From the NCBI GenBank assembly GCA_016188895.1, contig JACPGZ010000017.1, positions 66,538 to 110,457 on the forward strand: a stretch of DNA of 43,920 nt, in the 5' to 3' direction. A program made the translations under genes and the position numbers. Below are positions 31,419 through 40,257 of the stretch, piece after piece. A model generated the notes under the pieces. That model ran no database searches and had not been told where the DNA came from. It was given only the letters and a program-made list of their open reading frames with translations. Origin of the DNA: Candidatus Pacearchaeota archaeon (GTDB lineage: Archaea > Nanobdellota > Nanobdellia > Pacearchaeales > GW2011-AR1). Position 1 is the first letter of the stretch. Each line of letters begins with the position of its first letter.

Positions 31419-34400
31419 ATGGTGAAAAAGATAGGCAAAAAGAGAGGCAAAGAAGAAAAAAGAAGAGGCAGGTCAAAGAATAAAGGACTTTATTATCTTA
31501 CTTTCTTCTTAGTATTTGTTATCGCATTTATCTTGTTTTCAATTGTATTTTTGAATGTTCTTTCAGCGTTTCCTGACAAGCCTCGTGTGCGAGGCTTGTT
31601 TCAGAGTATTGATGAATTGAATGTTCCGTTTTTCAAGGCGTTTGTGATAACAGGGAGACAGATAAGCGGACAGGCGACTCTTGTTTGTACGAATGGATTG
31701 GCTGATTGCGCTGCTAGTATGCAGTCGGGAGATTGGGCTGAATTGCAGACTAATAATATTAATCCGACTTTAGATGCAGATGGCTCAAGCGGATTTTTGC
31801 TTGGATTTGCAGAGAGCATTCGGTGGGATCCTACCTCTAGAAAGTTATTCTTCGTAGGAGCAGATCATGGCGATAGCACCCATTTTGTGATTTACGATGA
31901 GCTGACTAACGATTGGTATCGCAATGACGCTGGAGCGCCTCTTCCAGGGGGAGTTAATCATGGGTATGACCATATGGCTGTTGATCCTACAAGAGGGTAT
32001 TTTTATGTAAGGCATGGGTACACAGGAACTTATTTGGATCGGTACCATATTGCTAGTGAAACTTGGACAGCGACTCCTTCCAATAGTGATAATGGGTGTT
32101 GTAATGGAATAGATTATTTTTCTGAGTTGGATGGCGTGCTTTGGTACGGAGGCATGAGCCTTCTTCTTTACAAGGAAACCACGAATCAATGGACAACGCT
32201 TACGACGAGCGCTCCCGCAGGAACCTACAATAATTTCTTGGAGTCTAACCCAATTCACAAAGTGGCGATTTTTGGAGGAGGAAATGGAGATAGGCGTCTT
32301 TATAAAGTGAATGGCAGTGAGCAGGTGAGCGCTCTCTCAAATGCCTCTATTGATCTTGGAACACAAGATAGCATGGTGACTTTTGATCCTATTGAAGGGG
32401 ATTATTTGGTCTTTGCTAATGGAAGACAGTTTTGGCGATACAATGTCGTGACAGATTCATGGCAGAACTTAACTGCAACCGCGAATATTCCTGCGCGTGT
32501 TTGGCGTGATACTGACCGTGTCCATGGTATGGTAACTGGAGCGATTCCAACCCATGGTGTTATTGTTGTTGTGACTTGTGATGGGGGCAGTCCTCTTCCA
32601 GATTGCAGAGTGCATTTGTATAAGCATGCTCCTTCTGCGCCAGATACAAATCCTCCCGCTACTATTTCTAATCTTGCTGTTAATTCTTGCTCTCAGAATA
32701 ATTGCACGCTTTCTTGGACAGCGCCTGGAGATGACGGGAATACAGGGGCTGCTGTTTCGTATGATGTTAGGTATTCAACATCTCCTATTACGACGGCAAA
32801 TTGGGCGAGTGCTACACAAGTTTCAGGAGAGCCTTTTCCTCAAATTGCCGGGACTTCGCAGAATATGATAGTTTCTGGATTACAATCTGGAGTAAGTTAT
32901 TATTTTGCTATTATAGCAAGTGATGATGCTGGGAATCAAGGAGGATTGAGCAATGTGGCTAGTGGGTTAACGGCTCTACCTCCTGTTTACATAGGCGGAT
33001 ATCCCATGCCTTTACTTGAAGATGAAAAGAATGCTTACCGAAAATGGAATTGGACGTGGACAACGAGTATAGAGCCTGATCTTCCTTGTTCCTATCCTTC
33101 AGATACTCCGCCTTGCAGTCAGTATTTTGTTTCAGACCCCGATATTCACTATGATACAGAAGGCGATGATTTGTGGACTTACTTGATGATGTATCTTCGT
33201 ACTGGGGAGAATGGGTACCTGGATCGTGCCAATGCTTGGGCGCGTTATTTCAAAGATGATTATAGGAATTGTGTAGGCAGTCCTAGTTTGACTTTTTGTA
33301 ATGATAAAGCGGGATATGGCATAGATCATATGTATGGATGGGGGCTTGTGGCTTTGTATGAATACACAAAAGATACTGACCCTATTGGTGCGCAGGAGGC
33401 TCTCACAGAAGCAGAAAATCTTGCTGCTGAAGTTGAATCCCAATGGATTGGTGCTGTGCCAGGACAGTATAGGATGGCAGATACTGGCATGCGACGAGCT
33501 GCACGACATCTTCTTCTGGTAACTCGTGTGGCTGAAGCCACTAAGAAACAACGCTGGATTGATCTCAGAGATAGATTGATTGAGCTCTGGATACAATCTC
33601 CTGATTGGGATGCCAGAGGAATGTATTTTGTAGGGCAATGGTCTACTGATACTATTACATATCCTGGATATAATGGCGGGACTTATGCTGATGGTGTTCG
33701 CAAGCAATCAGCATTCCACATTGGTCTTGTAGCTGAAGCTTTTTTTCAGGCATATAGGGTGACAGGGCGTCAGGAGCTAAAGGATCGCGCGATTGCCATG
33801 GCAAGATATGTTGAGCAATATGGGCTCGAGCCCACATCTCAATATACTGCAGCCTTTTTTGGATTTAATGCGACTGGCGGGCTTTGGTATAGCTATATAG
33901 ACCCTGTCTATACCACAGACTTGGTGAATATCTTGATGCTCGGATATAAATATACTGGTGAGCAGCATTTTTACGACCAGGCAGTTTACTTTTTTAATCG
34001 TGGAACGAAAGGAGCTTATTCCACTGGAGCGCGTCTTGCTGCTGACAACGAGGTTCATCATTTCATAGATACTCTCTTTGATAGTTCGTACGGCAATTTT
34101 TATCTTTCTAGAAATAAGGGAGAGCTGCTTTTCACTTATTTGATCTTTGAGTCTGGGAATTCTCCTGTGTCAGACACAACTCCTCCAACAACACCAACAG
34201 GATTGACAGCAAATGCAGTGAGCAGTTCAAGAATAGATTTGACATGGACAGCATCAAGTGATGATGAATCTGGGATTGCTAATTATAAAGTTTATAGGAA
34301 TAATGTTAATGTGGGGCAGCCGACTACAACTTCATTTAGTGATACAGGATTGAGTGAAGGGCAAAGTTATAGCTATGAAGTTAGTGCTGTGAATGGGGCT

Positions 34401-36062
34401 GGATTAGAATCAGCAAGAAGCAGTGCTGTAAATAGAGCAACATTAAATGTTGCTCCTTCAATAAGTTCAGTTAGCGCAACTTCACAAACAAGTGTAAGAG
34501 TGATTTATAGCGAGGCAATGAACAGGAGCACAATACAAACAATAGGGAATTATTTGATAAATGGAATAACAATATCAAGCTTAAGTGTTTCTGCAGATAA
34601 TACAACAGCAACATTGACAACATCTGCAATGACAAATGGAACTTCTTATGCATTAACAATAAGCAATGTAAGAGATTTAGCAGGCAATTTCATAAGTCCA
34701 AATCCAACTAATGTTAATTATCTTTATCAGGAAATTGTAATACCTTCTGGTTTAGCTGCTCACTGGAAGTTTGATGAAGGAACAGGGAGTAGTGCAGCAG
34801 ACAGCTCTGGAAATGGAAATAATGGAGCGATAACAAGCCCGAGCTGGACAATAGGAAGAATAGGAAATGCTTTGAGTTTCTCTGGAGCAAGTTATATAAC
34901 AGTTCCTAATTCAGCATCATTGGATATTGTAGGAAGGAATATTAGCATAGCGGCATGGTTGAGTCCTCTAGATACTCCTGGAGATGCGGTTTTAATAGAA
35001 AAGCAATGGACAGCAGGAAGTATGACAAGCCCTTATTATCAGTATGGGATTGAATTGGACAATAACGGGGATGGCTCTTATGATTTTATTTTTGGAGATA
35101 GTTCTGGAGTGTTAAGAATAGGTGCTTTTAGCACAGCACAATATGGAACATGGCAGCATTTAGTCATAACATATGATGGAGCAAATATAAGAGCATATAT
35201 AAATGGAGTGCAAGCAGGAAGTATTGCACAGACTAATTCACTGCAGGCAAGAGGAAATTCACTTATTATAGGAGCAGATGCTTTATTAGCACAAAGATAC
35301 CAAGGATTATTGGATGAAGTTATGCTCTTCAATAAAGCATTAACTGTACAAGAAGTGAGTGATTTGTATAATTCAGGAGGAACTTCTCAACAATGCGGAA
35401 ACTCAATTACAGAAACAGGAGAGCAGTGCGATGACGGAAATTCAAACAATAATGATGCATGCAAGAATGATTGTACATTAAATGTATGCAACGATGGTTA
35501 TGTATATACAGGAGTTGAGGCATGTGAAATTGGGCAGACACAGGCATGCACAATAAATAGTTATTCTGGCTTAAGAGAATGTTTAAGCGATTGCACTGGA
35601 TATGGAAGCTGCATTACAAGTGAATCATGCGGAGATGGTATTGTAAATGGAAATGAGACATGCGATGACGGAATATACAATGGACAGCCGAATTATTGCA
35701 ATGCTCAATGCATTGGAATTACAACTCCAGCTTGTGGAAATAATGTTCAGGAATCTGGAGAGCAATGTGATGGAAGTGACAATGCTTTATGCGGAGGAAA
35801 TTCATGCTTATTGAATTGCACATGCGCAATACCACCTCCTGCAACAATGCAGATAATCTCTCCTACAAATAATGATGTAATAACAATCCCAGCTGGAGAA
35901 AACAATACAAATGTAACAATAACATTCAATGCAATTAACTTTAATATTGGAGGAAAAGGCGGAAATCACATACACTTTTCATTGAGTAATGTTTCTGGAT
36001 TGGATATACATTCAATGACGAGTTTATGTTTTACAATGCTCCTTCAAACATTGTTGAATTGA
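31419..36062 (+). CDS. giant multidomain surface protein, N-terminal part (frameshifted)
   Basis: The frame encodes 1547 residues and then stops early; the gene continues in another frame to 36838. The domains in order are: basic start and membrane segment (about 26-48), kelch-like propeller (about 100-400), FN3 (about 415-510), alpha/alpha-toroid glycosidase-like domain (about 515-900), FN3 (about 915-1005), SbsA-like Ig domain (about 1010-1105), LamG/concanavalin-like domain (about 1110-1315) and Cys-rich repeats (CGNSITETGEQCDDGN type, about 1325-1475). Up to about 34150 the gene uses many CGN arginine codons, afterwards almost only AGA/AGG, so it is a mosaic. TATA box at 31385-31394. Likely role: carbohydrate binding or processing at the surface. 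Confidence 0.85.
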   Translation: MVKKIGKKRGKEEKRRGRSKNKGLYYLTFFLVFVIAFILFSIVFLNVLSAFPDKPRVRGLFQSIDELNVPFFKAFVITGRQISGQATLVCTNGLADCAASMQSGDWAELQTNNINPTLDADGSSGFLLGFAESIRWDPTSRKLFFVGADHGDSTHFVIYDELTNDWYRNDAGAPLPGGVNHGYDHMAVDPTRGYFYVRHGYTGTYLDRYHIASETWTATPSNSDNGCCNGIDYFSELDGVLWYGGMSLLLYKETTNQWTTLTTSAPAGTYNNFLESNPIHKVAIFGGGNGDRRLYKVNGSEQVSALSNASIDLGTQDSMVTFDPIEGDYLVFANGRQFWRYNVVTDSWQNLTATANIPARVWRDTDRVHGMVTGAIPTHGVIVVVTCDGGSPLPDCRVHLYKHAPSAPDTNPPATISNLAVNSCSQNNCTLSWTAPGDDGNTGAAVSYDVRYSTSPITTANWASATQVSGEPFPQIAGTSQNMIVSGLQSGVSYYFAIIASDDAGNQGGLSNVASGLTALPPVYIGGYPMPLLEDEKNAYRKWNWTWTTSIEPDLPCSYPSDTPPCSQYFVSDPDIHYDTEGDDLWTYLMMYLRTGENGYLDRANAWARYFKDDYRNCVGSPSLTFCNDKAGYGIDHMYGWGLVALYEYTKDTDPIGAQEALTEAENLAAEVESQWIGAVPGQYRMADTGMRRAARHLLLVTRVAEATKKQRWIDLRDRLIELWIQSPDWDARGMYFVGQWSTDTITYPGYNGGTYADGVRKQSAFHIGLVAEAFFQAYRVTGRQELKDRAIAMARYVEQYGLEPTSQYTAAFFGFNATGGLWYSYIDPVYTTDLVNILMLGYKYTGEQHFYDQAVYFFNRGTKGAYSTGARLAADNEVHHFIDTLFDSSYGNFYLSRNKGELLFTYLIFESGNSPVSDTTPPTTPTGLTANAVSSSRIDLTWTASSDDESGIANYKVYRNNVNVGQPTTTSFSDTGLSEGQSYSYEVSAVNGAGLESARSSAVNRATLNVAPSISSVSATSQTSVRVIYSEAMNRSTIQTIGNYLINGITISSLSVSADNTTATLTTSAMTNGTSYALTISNVRDLAGNFISPNPTNVNYLYQEIVIPSGLAAHWKFDEGTGSSAADSSGNGNNGAITSPSWTIGRIGNALSFSGASYITVPNSASLDIVGRNISIAAWLSPLDTPGDAVLIEKQWTAGSMTSPYYQYGIELDNNGDGSYDFIFGDSSGVLRIGAFSTAQYGTWQHLVITYDGANIRAYINGVQAGSIAQTNSLQARGNSLIIGADALLAQRYQGLLDEVMLFNKALTVQEVSDLYNSGGTSQQCGNSITETGEQCDDGNSNNNDACKNDCTLNVCNDGYVYTGVEACEIGQTQACTINSYSGLRECLSDCTGYGSCITSESCGDGIVNGNETCDDGIYNGQPNYCNAQCIGITTPACGNNVQESGEQCDGSDNALCGGNSCLLNCTCAIPPPATMQIISPTNNDVITIPAGENNTNVTITFNAINFNIGGKGGNHIHFSLSNVSGLDIHSMTSLCFTMLLQTLLN
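31576..31599 (+). other. hairpin inside the surface-protein coding start
   Basis: ACAAGCCTCG and CGAGGCTTGT form a perfect 10-bp stem with loop TGTG, within the codons for DKPRVRGLF. The paralogue at the window end keeps an 8-bp version of the stem (43723-43730 with 43739-43746). Confidence 0.6.
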
Positions 36063-36838
36063 ATTTAATTGCTGGCACAACTCAATATGCAACAAGAATT
36101 GATAACAATACAATAAGATTCAATGATGTTCCATTAGGAGAGCGTACATTAAGAGCAAGATTAGTTGATTCTTCTCATTTAGCATTAACAAATGCAGAGG
36201 CAGAAACAACAATTATATTCAGGATTAATGCAAGCAGCGCGGTTGCTGGATATTGCGGAGATAATATTTGCGACGGAAGCATCATTGGAGAGTCATGCTC
36301 ATCATGTTCAACAGACTGCGGGCAATGTCCGACTCCTGATACAGGAACATCTGGCGGCGGTGGCGGAGCTCCGAGAGTTATTGCAAAGCCAATAAATGAA
36401 ACAATATTGATTCCAACAATTGAGAAGATTGATATTGTTGAAGGAGCAACATCTTCAATTGAGATTGATAAGGAAGAAAGCATTGTCATTGATGTTTATG
36501 GAAGTTCTTATGAATTATCATTTGTTATTACAGATGAAGGAGTTATTGTCAAGTCATTTTCAGGAGATTATTTGATTCCAAGAAACGAGGTAACACCTGT
36601 TGTTGTTGGGAACAGAGAAATGTTTATTGGGATTGAGAGATTTGAGGAAGATAAAGCAAGTCTTGTTATGGGATTGGATGAAGGATTGATTGCTCAACAA
36701 ATAGAAAGAGGAATTGAGGAGGAAATTGCAAGAGAAAAATTGAAAAGCACTTTGTTTAATATAATTGTTGCTTTTGTTGTTGTGTCGCTTGTTGTTTTAG
36801 TTATTGTGATTGTTGCGATGTGGAGGAAGAGAAGATGA
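36026..36838 (+). CDS. C-terminal part of the giant surface protein, shifted frame
   Basis: This 270-residue frame continues the 31419 gene: adding one A to the CAA at 36013-36015 would join HS to NDEFMFYNAP and restore a single frame. It holds the end of an Ig-like domain, another Cys-rich repeat (CGDNICDGS...CGQC about 76-100), a Gly-rich linker, a beta domain and a C-terminal membrane helix (about 246-265) with basic tail. It is not a gene of its own: no start signal precedes it. It may be a real one-base loss or a sequence error. Confidence 0.8.
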   Translation: MFYNAPSNIVELNLIAGTTQYATRIDNNTIRFNDVPLGERTLRARLVDSSHLALTNAEAETTIIFRINASSAVAGYCGDNICDGSIIGESCSSCSTDCGQCPTPDTGTSGGGGGAPRVIAKPINETILIPTIEKIDIVEGATSSIEIDKEESIVIDVYGSSYELSFVITDEGVIVKSFSGDYLIPRNEVTPVVVGNREMFIGIERFEEDKASLVMGLDEGLIAQQIERGIEEEIAREKLKSTLFNIIVAFVVVSLVVLVIVIVAMWRKRR

Positions 36839-37242
36839 AGAAAGAAAACATTAAAGAAGAGGTTAAAAAGGAAAAAGATAAAAGACTAAACTTTCTCAAA
36901 CAGCTTGGTTTAGTATTTGTTATTGTTATTATAGCAACAATTATTGATTGGATGACTCATTCACTAAGCCCTAGATTTTATGTTACATTTGAGTATTATA
37001 GAAATAAGATTATCTTTTCAATGCTGTGGGGAATAGTAATTTTATTTGTTTTTAGAAAAATGAAGAATCTTACTGGAAAGGCATTTATCTTTGCAGGCAT
37101 TATTGCATTAGTGTTGCAGGTAAAATACTTTCTTCAAGGATATGACAGATTTTTTGTATTCTTATTTATGTTTTTGCATTTCTTTATGTTTCTTGCTCCG
37201 GCATGGATAATATTCAAGAGATATGCAAAATATTTTAGATAA
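36835..37242 (+). CDS. four-span membrane protein after the surface-protein gene
   Basis: ATG 36835 overlaps the TGA of the surface protein (ATGA), so the two are coupled. The product has 135 residues: a Lys/Glu-rich start, then hydrophobic spans at about 24-40, 58-74, 82-98 and 104-124. It could help export or anchor the surface protein, which is inferred from gene order only. Its stop (TAATG) overlaps the orphan pgk start, so pgk was originally next in this operon. Confidence 0.72.
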   Translation: MKKENIKEEVKKEKDKRLNFLKQLGLVFVIVIIATIIDWMTHSLSPRFYVTFEYYRNKIIFSMLWGIVILFVFRKMKNLTGKAFIFAGIIALVLQVKYFLQGYDRFFVFLFMFLHFFMFLAPAWIIFKRYAKYFR

Positions 37243-37283
37243 TGGAATTTAAAAGGATATTTGATAATGTAACTTATGTCTAA
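37242..37283 (+). pseudogene. orphan 5' end of pgk
   Basis: ATG 37242 begins MEFKRIFDN and stops after 13 codons. The living pgk at 38245 begins MEFKTINDF. The first 28 bases agree at 21 positions. The start codon overlaps the stop of the preceding gene (TAATG), the arrangement of a coupled operon gene. The MNT/HEPN module lies between the two copies. This is the least certain of the four displaced ends because the match is short. Confidence 0.6.
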
Positions 37284-37292
37284 TATGCGAAA

Positions 37293-37341
37293 GATTTAAA
37301 TATAACCATTATTATGGTTATAGTAACCTTGATTGAGGTTA
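37293..37341 (+). promoter_or_regulatory. promoter with paired operators of the MNT/HEPN operon
   Basis: After a TATA box (GATTTAAATATA, about 37292-37303) come two inverted repeats: ATAACCAT/ATGGTTAT (37302-37309 with 37314-37321) and TAACCT/AGGTTA (37324-37329 with 37336-37341). The AACC and GGTT half-sites recur with a 21-bp step, two helical turns. They cover the expected transcript start before the ATG at 37348. Confidence 0.68.
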
Positions 37342-37347
37342 TTTCGC

Positions 37348-37848
37348 ATGGGATTATTACGATTTTTGAAAACGCATGAAAACGCAAGGAAGATATTTGG
37401 AAAAAGAGAATTAAAGATTATTGAGAAACAACTTTGGGGAATGCGATTAAGCCAATCAGAAAAAAATCGCCTTTCTAGAGATATAAGAAAAAAGCTCAAT
37501 TTCATAAAAGATGTCTCTCAATTTCATAAAGAATTTTCATTAAAATATGCAGTAGAAATAAATGATCTTGTCAATGAGGCGAAAGAAGTAATTCTCGAGC
37601 ATAAATGGTTTAGAAAAATCAAGAAGATATATCTTTTCGGCTCGGTTATCAATAAGGAGCATAATTTAAGCTCTGATATCGATATAGCAGTTATTTTTGA
37701 TACAATTAACCAGGAAGAAGCAATCATATTTAGAAAAGAAATAATGGGTAAACTCCCTCCTAAAATAGACATACAAGTATATAATGTTCTGCCATTAAAA
37801 GTAAGGAAATCAATAGATGCAGAAAAAAGAGTTATATATGAAAGATAG
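37348..37848 (+). CDS. mntA: MNT-type nucleotidyltransferase antitoxin
   Basis: The product has 166 residues from ATG 37348 (MGLLRFLKTHENAR). An N-terminal helical part with a helix-turn-helix look (about 15-60) precedes the nucleotidyltransferase domain with LFGSVINKE and SSDIDIAVIF (about 98-118). In MNT/HEPN systems this protein silences the HEPN RNase by adding AMP to a Tyr near its active site. The stop overlaps the HEPN start by 11 bases. The helix-turn-helix-like part could bind the paired operators upstream. Confidence 0.85.
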   Translation: MGLLRFLKTHENARKIFGKRELKIIEKQLWGMRLSQSEKNRLSRDIRKKLNFIKDVSQFHKEFSLKYAVEINDLVNEAKEVILEHKWFRKIKKIYLFGSVINKEHNLSSDIDIAVIFDTINQEEAIIFRKEIMGKLPPKIDIQVYNVLPLKVRKSIDAEKRVIYER

Positions 37849-38263
37849 AATAGAAGAAAAAATTAAGGAAGTAGAGAAATACCTTATAGAGTTAGAAGAT
37901 TTTACACCAGAAAATTTTGATGCTTATCAAAAAGACAATATGAAGAAAGCAGCATGCGAAAGATATTTTGAAAAGATTGTAGAGGCTTGCGTTGATTTAG
38001 CCTCACTTACTATACGCTATAAAAAGCTTAAAATTCCTGAAGATGATGAGAAAGCTTTTTATGTACTCGCGCATAACAATATAATTACTGGTGATTTAGC
38101 TAAGAAGTTAAAAGAGGCAAAAGGCATGAGAAATATAATTGCTCATGAATATGGCGAGGTAGACGACATAATTGTTTTTCATTCAATTCATGAAGAACTT
38201 AATAAAGATGTTCAAGAATTTATTCAAAAAATAGAAGAGGTCTTATGGAATTCAAAACAATAA
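37838..38263 (+). CDS. hepT: HEPN-domain RNase toxin
   Basis: The product has 141 residues from ATG 37838 (MKDRIEEKIKEVEKYL); an upstream in-frame ATG at 37817 lies inside the MNT gene. The HEPN active-site motif RNIIAHEYGE (RxxxxHxY) is near residue 102, including the Tyr that MNT partners modify. The all-helical body and length fit HepT. The last 19 bases overlap the start of pgk, so this toxin gene and a glycolytic gene are read from one transcript. Confidence 0.9.
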   Translation: MKDRIEEKIKEVEKYLIELEDFTPENFDAYQKDNMKKAACERYFEKIVEACVDLASLTIRYKKLKIPEDDEKAFYVLAHNNIITGDLAKKLKEAKGMRNIIAHEYGEVDDIIVFHSIHEELNKDVQEFIQKIEEVLWNSKQ

Positions 38264-39399
38264 ATGATTTTGAGCTTAAAGGAAAGAGGATTTTGGTTAG
38301 AATAGACCTTAATTCTTCAGTTGTTAATGGCAAGGTTCTTGAATCAGCACGGTTTTTAAGACATGCTCATGCAATTAAAAGCGTTTTAAAGAAAAATCCT
38401 GCAAAGATTGTGCTTCTTGCACATCAAGGAAGAAAAGGTGAAAAGGACTTTACAGATTTAAGGCAACATGCAAGGATTTTAAATAAATATGTCAAAGTGA
38501 AATTTACTCCAATTTTGCCTGGAAAAGAGGCTTTGAGAAAGATAGAAAATCTGCATGATAAGATATTTTTGTTAGATAATGTCAGGTTTCTTGATGATGA
38601 AACTAACATTGCAAAAAATGATAACGTTATTGTAGATTTTGCAAAAGGTTTTGATATTTTTATTCAAGATGCATTTTCAGTTTGTCATAGAGCGCATGCA
38701 ACAACTGTACTGATTCCCAGAATAATTAAAAGCTGCATTGGACCTAATGTTGATGAAGAACTGAAGAATATTAATCAATTAGTGAATAGAAGGCCATTGC
38801 TATTGCTTATTGGAGGGCAGAAGGTTGCGGATTATCTTCCTATTGTAAAATTGCTTGAGAAAGACAAGAGAAACAAGCTTCTTGCATCTGGTTATTTAGA
38901 TTTTTTGATAAGAATCTCGCAAGGTTTTGATTATGGAATGCAGAATCAGATTATGAAAGATATAAAATTTATTAGCGAATTTAAGAATTTATATAATAAA
39001 TTTTCAGGGCAGATTGTGCTTCCTATTGATTATGCAATTGAGAAAGATGGAAAAAGAAAAGAGGTATTACTTTCTAATTTTCCTAGTGATTTCAAAATTT
39101 GTGATATTGGAAAGAAAACAATTGAACTTTTTTCAAAAGAAATTGGAAAAGCAAATGCTGTTTTTGTCAAAGGTGCTTTAGGATGTGTTGAAGACAAAAG
39201 ATTTGCAGAAGGAACTGTTTCTATTTTAAAAGCAGTTGCTAAATCCAGAAAGTTTAGCTTTATAAGCGGAGGGAGCATCTCAACTGCTATCAAAAGATAT
39301 AAAATAAAAGGCAAATTTTCTTATATAAGTTTAAGCGGAGGGGCGCTTATCGCTTATCTCGGAGGCAAGGAGCTTCCTGGGTTGGAGGCGTTGAGATGA
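38245..39399 (+). CDS. pgk: phosphoglycerate kinase
   Basis: The enzyme interconverts 1,3-bisphosphoglycerate and 3-phosphoglycerate with ATP formation. It has 384 residues with family motifs ILVRIDLNSS (about 16-25), LLDNVRF (about 110-116), DAFSVCHRAHATT (about 139-151), GGQKVADYLP (about 191-200), KGALGCVEDKRFAEGT (about 307-322) and SGGSISTAI (about 336-344). It starts inside the HEPN gene and overlaps the next gene by four bases (ATGA). The 5' end is repeated at 37242. With tpiA two genes downstream it forms a small glycolysis/gluconeogenesis operon. Confidence 0.95.
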   Translation: MEFKTINDFELKGKRILVRIDLNSSVVNGKVLESARFLRHAHAIKSVLKKNPAKIVLLAHQGRKGEKDFTDLRQHARILNKYVKVKFTPILPGKEALRKIENLHDKIFLLDNVRFLDDETNIAKNDNVIVDFAKGFDIFIQDAFSVCHRAHATTVLIPRIIKSCIGPNVDEELKNINQLVNRRPLLLLIGGQKVADYLPIVKLLEKDKRNKLLASGYLDFLIRISQGFDYGMQNQIMKDIKFISEFKNLYNKFSGQIVLPIDYAIEKDGKRKEVLLSNFPSDFKICDIGKKTIELFSKEIGKANAVFVKGALGCVEDKRFAEGTVSILKAVAKSRKFSFISGGSISTAIKRYKIKGKFSYISLSGGALIAYLGGKELPGLEALR

Positions 39400-39587
39400 T
39401 GATATGTCCAAACTGTAAATCAAGGCTAAAAAAAGTAAAGGTTAATGTAGAGGATGCTAAAACAAAGGCAATAAGTTATCAATGTACTAATTGTGATTAT
39501 TTTACCTTTGAGCCAAGCTCTTCAATACAAGTTCTTAGAGAAATAAAAGAAAAAGAATCTCCATTAAAAATAAGACGAAAACAATAA
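39396..39587 (+). CDS. small zinc-ribbon protein
   Basis: This 63-residue protein has one zinc ribbon (CPNC about 4-7, CTNC about 30-33) followed by a charged tail. The start ATG overlaps the pgk stop (ATGA); a second ATG three bases later is possible. The fold resembles the zinc part of MqsA/YgiT-like proteins, but no DNA-binding domain follows. It lies between pgk and tpiA. Function unknown. Confidence 0.72.
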   Translation: MMICPNCKSRLKKVKVNVEDAKTKAISYQCTNCDYFTFEPSSSIQVLREIKEKESPLKIRRKQ

Positions 39588-39627
39588 AAAGACAGGTTAG
39601 TATCATGTTTGTATCAAAAGAGGCCAG

Positions 39628-40257
39628 ATGATAATAATAAACTTTAAAACATACAAGGAAGGAACAGGCAAGAATGCATTGAAACTAGCGAGGATTTCCT
39701 CAAGGTTTAAAGATGTTTATCTTGCTGTTCAGGCCGCAGATATTTTTCCTGTTGCTAAATTGAATAAAAAAGTTCTTTCTCAGCATATTGATCCAATTGG
39801 GCATGGAAGAAATACAGGATATATTCTACCAGAAAGCGTGAAAGAAGCAGGAGCAATTGGAACACTTATTAATCATTCAGAGCACCGCATGTATTTTGCA
39901 GATATTAAATCAATTGTTGAAAGATGCAAGGAATTAAAGATGATGAGTGTTGTTTGTGTTAAGAACTTATGGGAAGCAAAAAGAATCATGAAGCTTAGTC
40001 CAGATGTTATTGCTTATGAAGAGCCGAAACTTATTGCTGGCAGGATTCCAATAACAAGCTTAACTGGAAAGATAAGAAAGTTTATTCAATCAGTTAGGAA
40101 AAGAAATTCCAAGATAAAGGTATTGTGCGGGGCAGGGATTTCAAAGCCACAAGATCTAGAAGTTGCTTTGAGAGAGGGTTATGATGGAGTGTTGATTTCA
40201 AGTGCTATTGTTCAGGCTAAGAATCCTGCATTGTTGATTAGGGAGTTTATAGATTAG
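39628..40257 (+). CDS. tpiA: triosephosphate isomerase (short archaeal type)
   Basis: The enzyme interconverts dihydroxyacetone phosphate and glyceraldehyde 3-phosphate. It has 209 residues, shorter than bacterial TIM (about 250), as usual in archaea. Catalytic residues are visible: Lys in NFKTYKEG (about 5-12), His in LINHSEHR (about 80-87) and Glu in YEEPKLIAG (about 131-139). Phosphate is bound by LCGAGISKPQD (about 170-180) and GVLISSAI. The gene overlaps the convergent gene's stop by 11 bases. Confidence 0.95.
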   Translation: MIIINFKTYKEGTGKNALKLARISSRFKDVYLAVQAADIFPVAKLNKKVLSQHIDPIGHGRNTGYILPESVKEAGAIGTLINHSEHRMYFADIKSIVERCKELKMMSVVCVKNLWEAKRIMKLSPDVIAYEEPKLIAGRIPITSLTGKIRKFIQSVRKRNSKIKVLCGAGISKPQDLEVALREGYDGVLISSAIVQAKNPALLIREFID

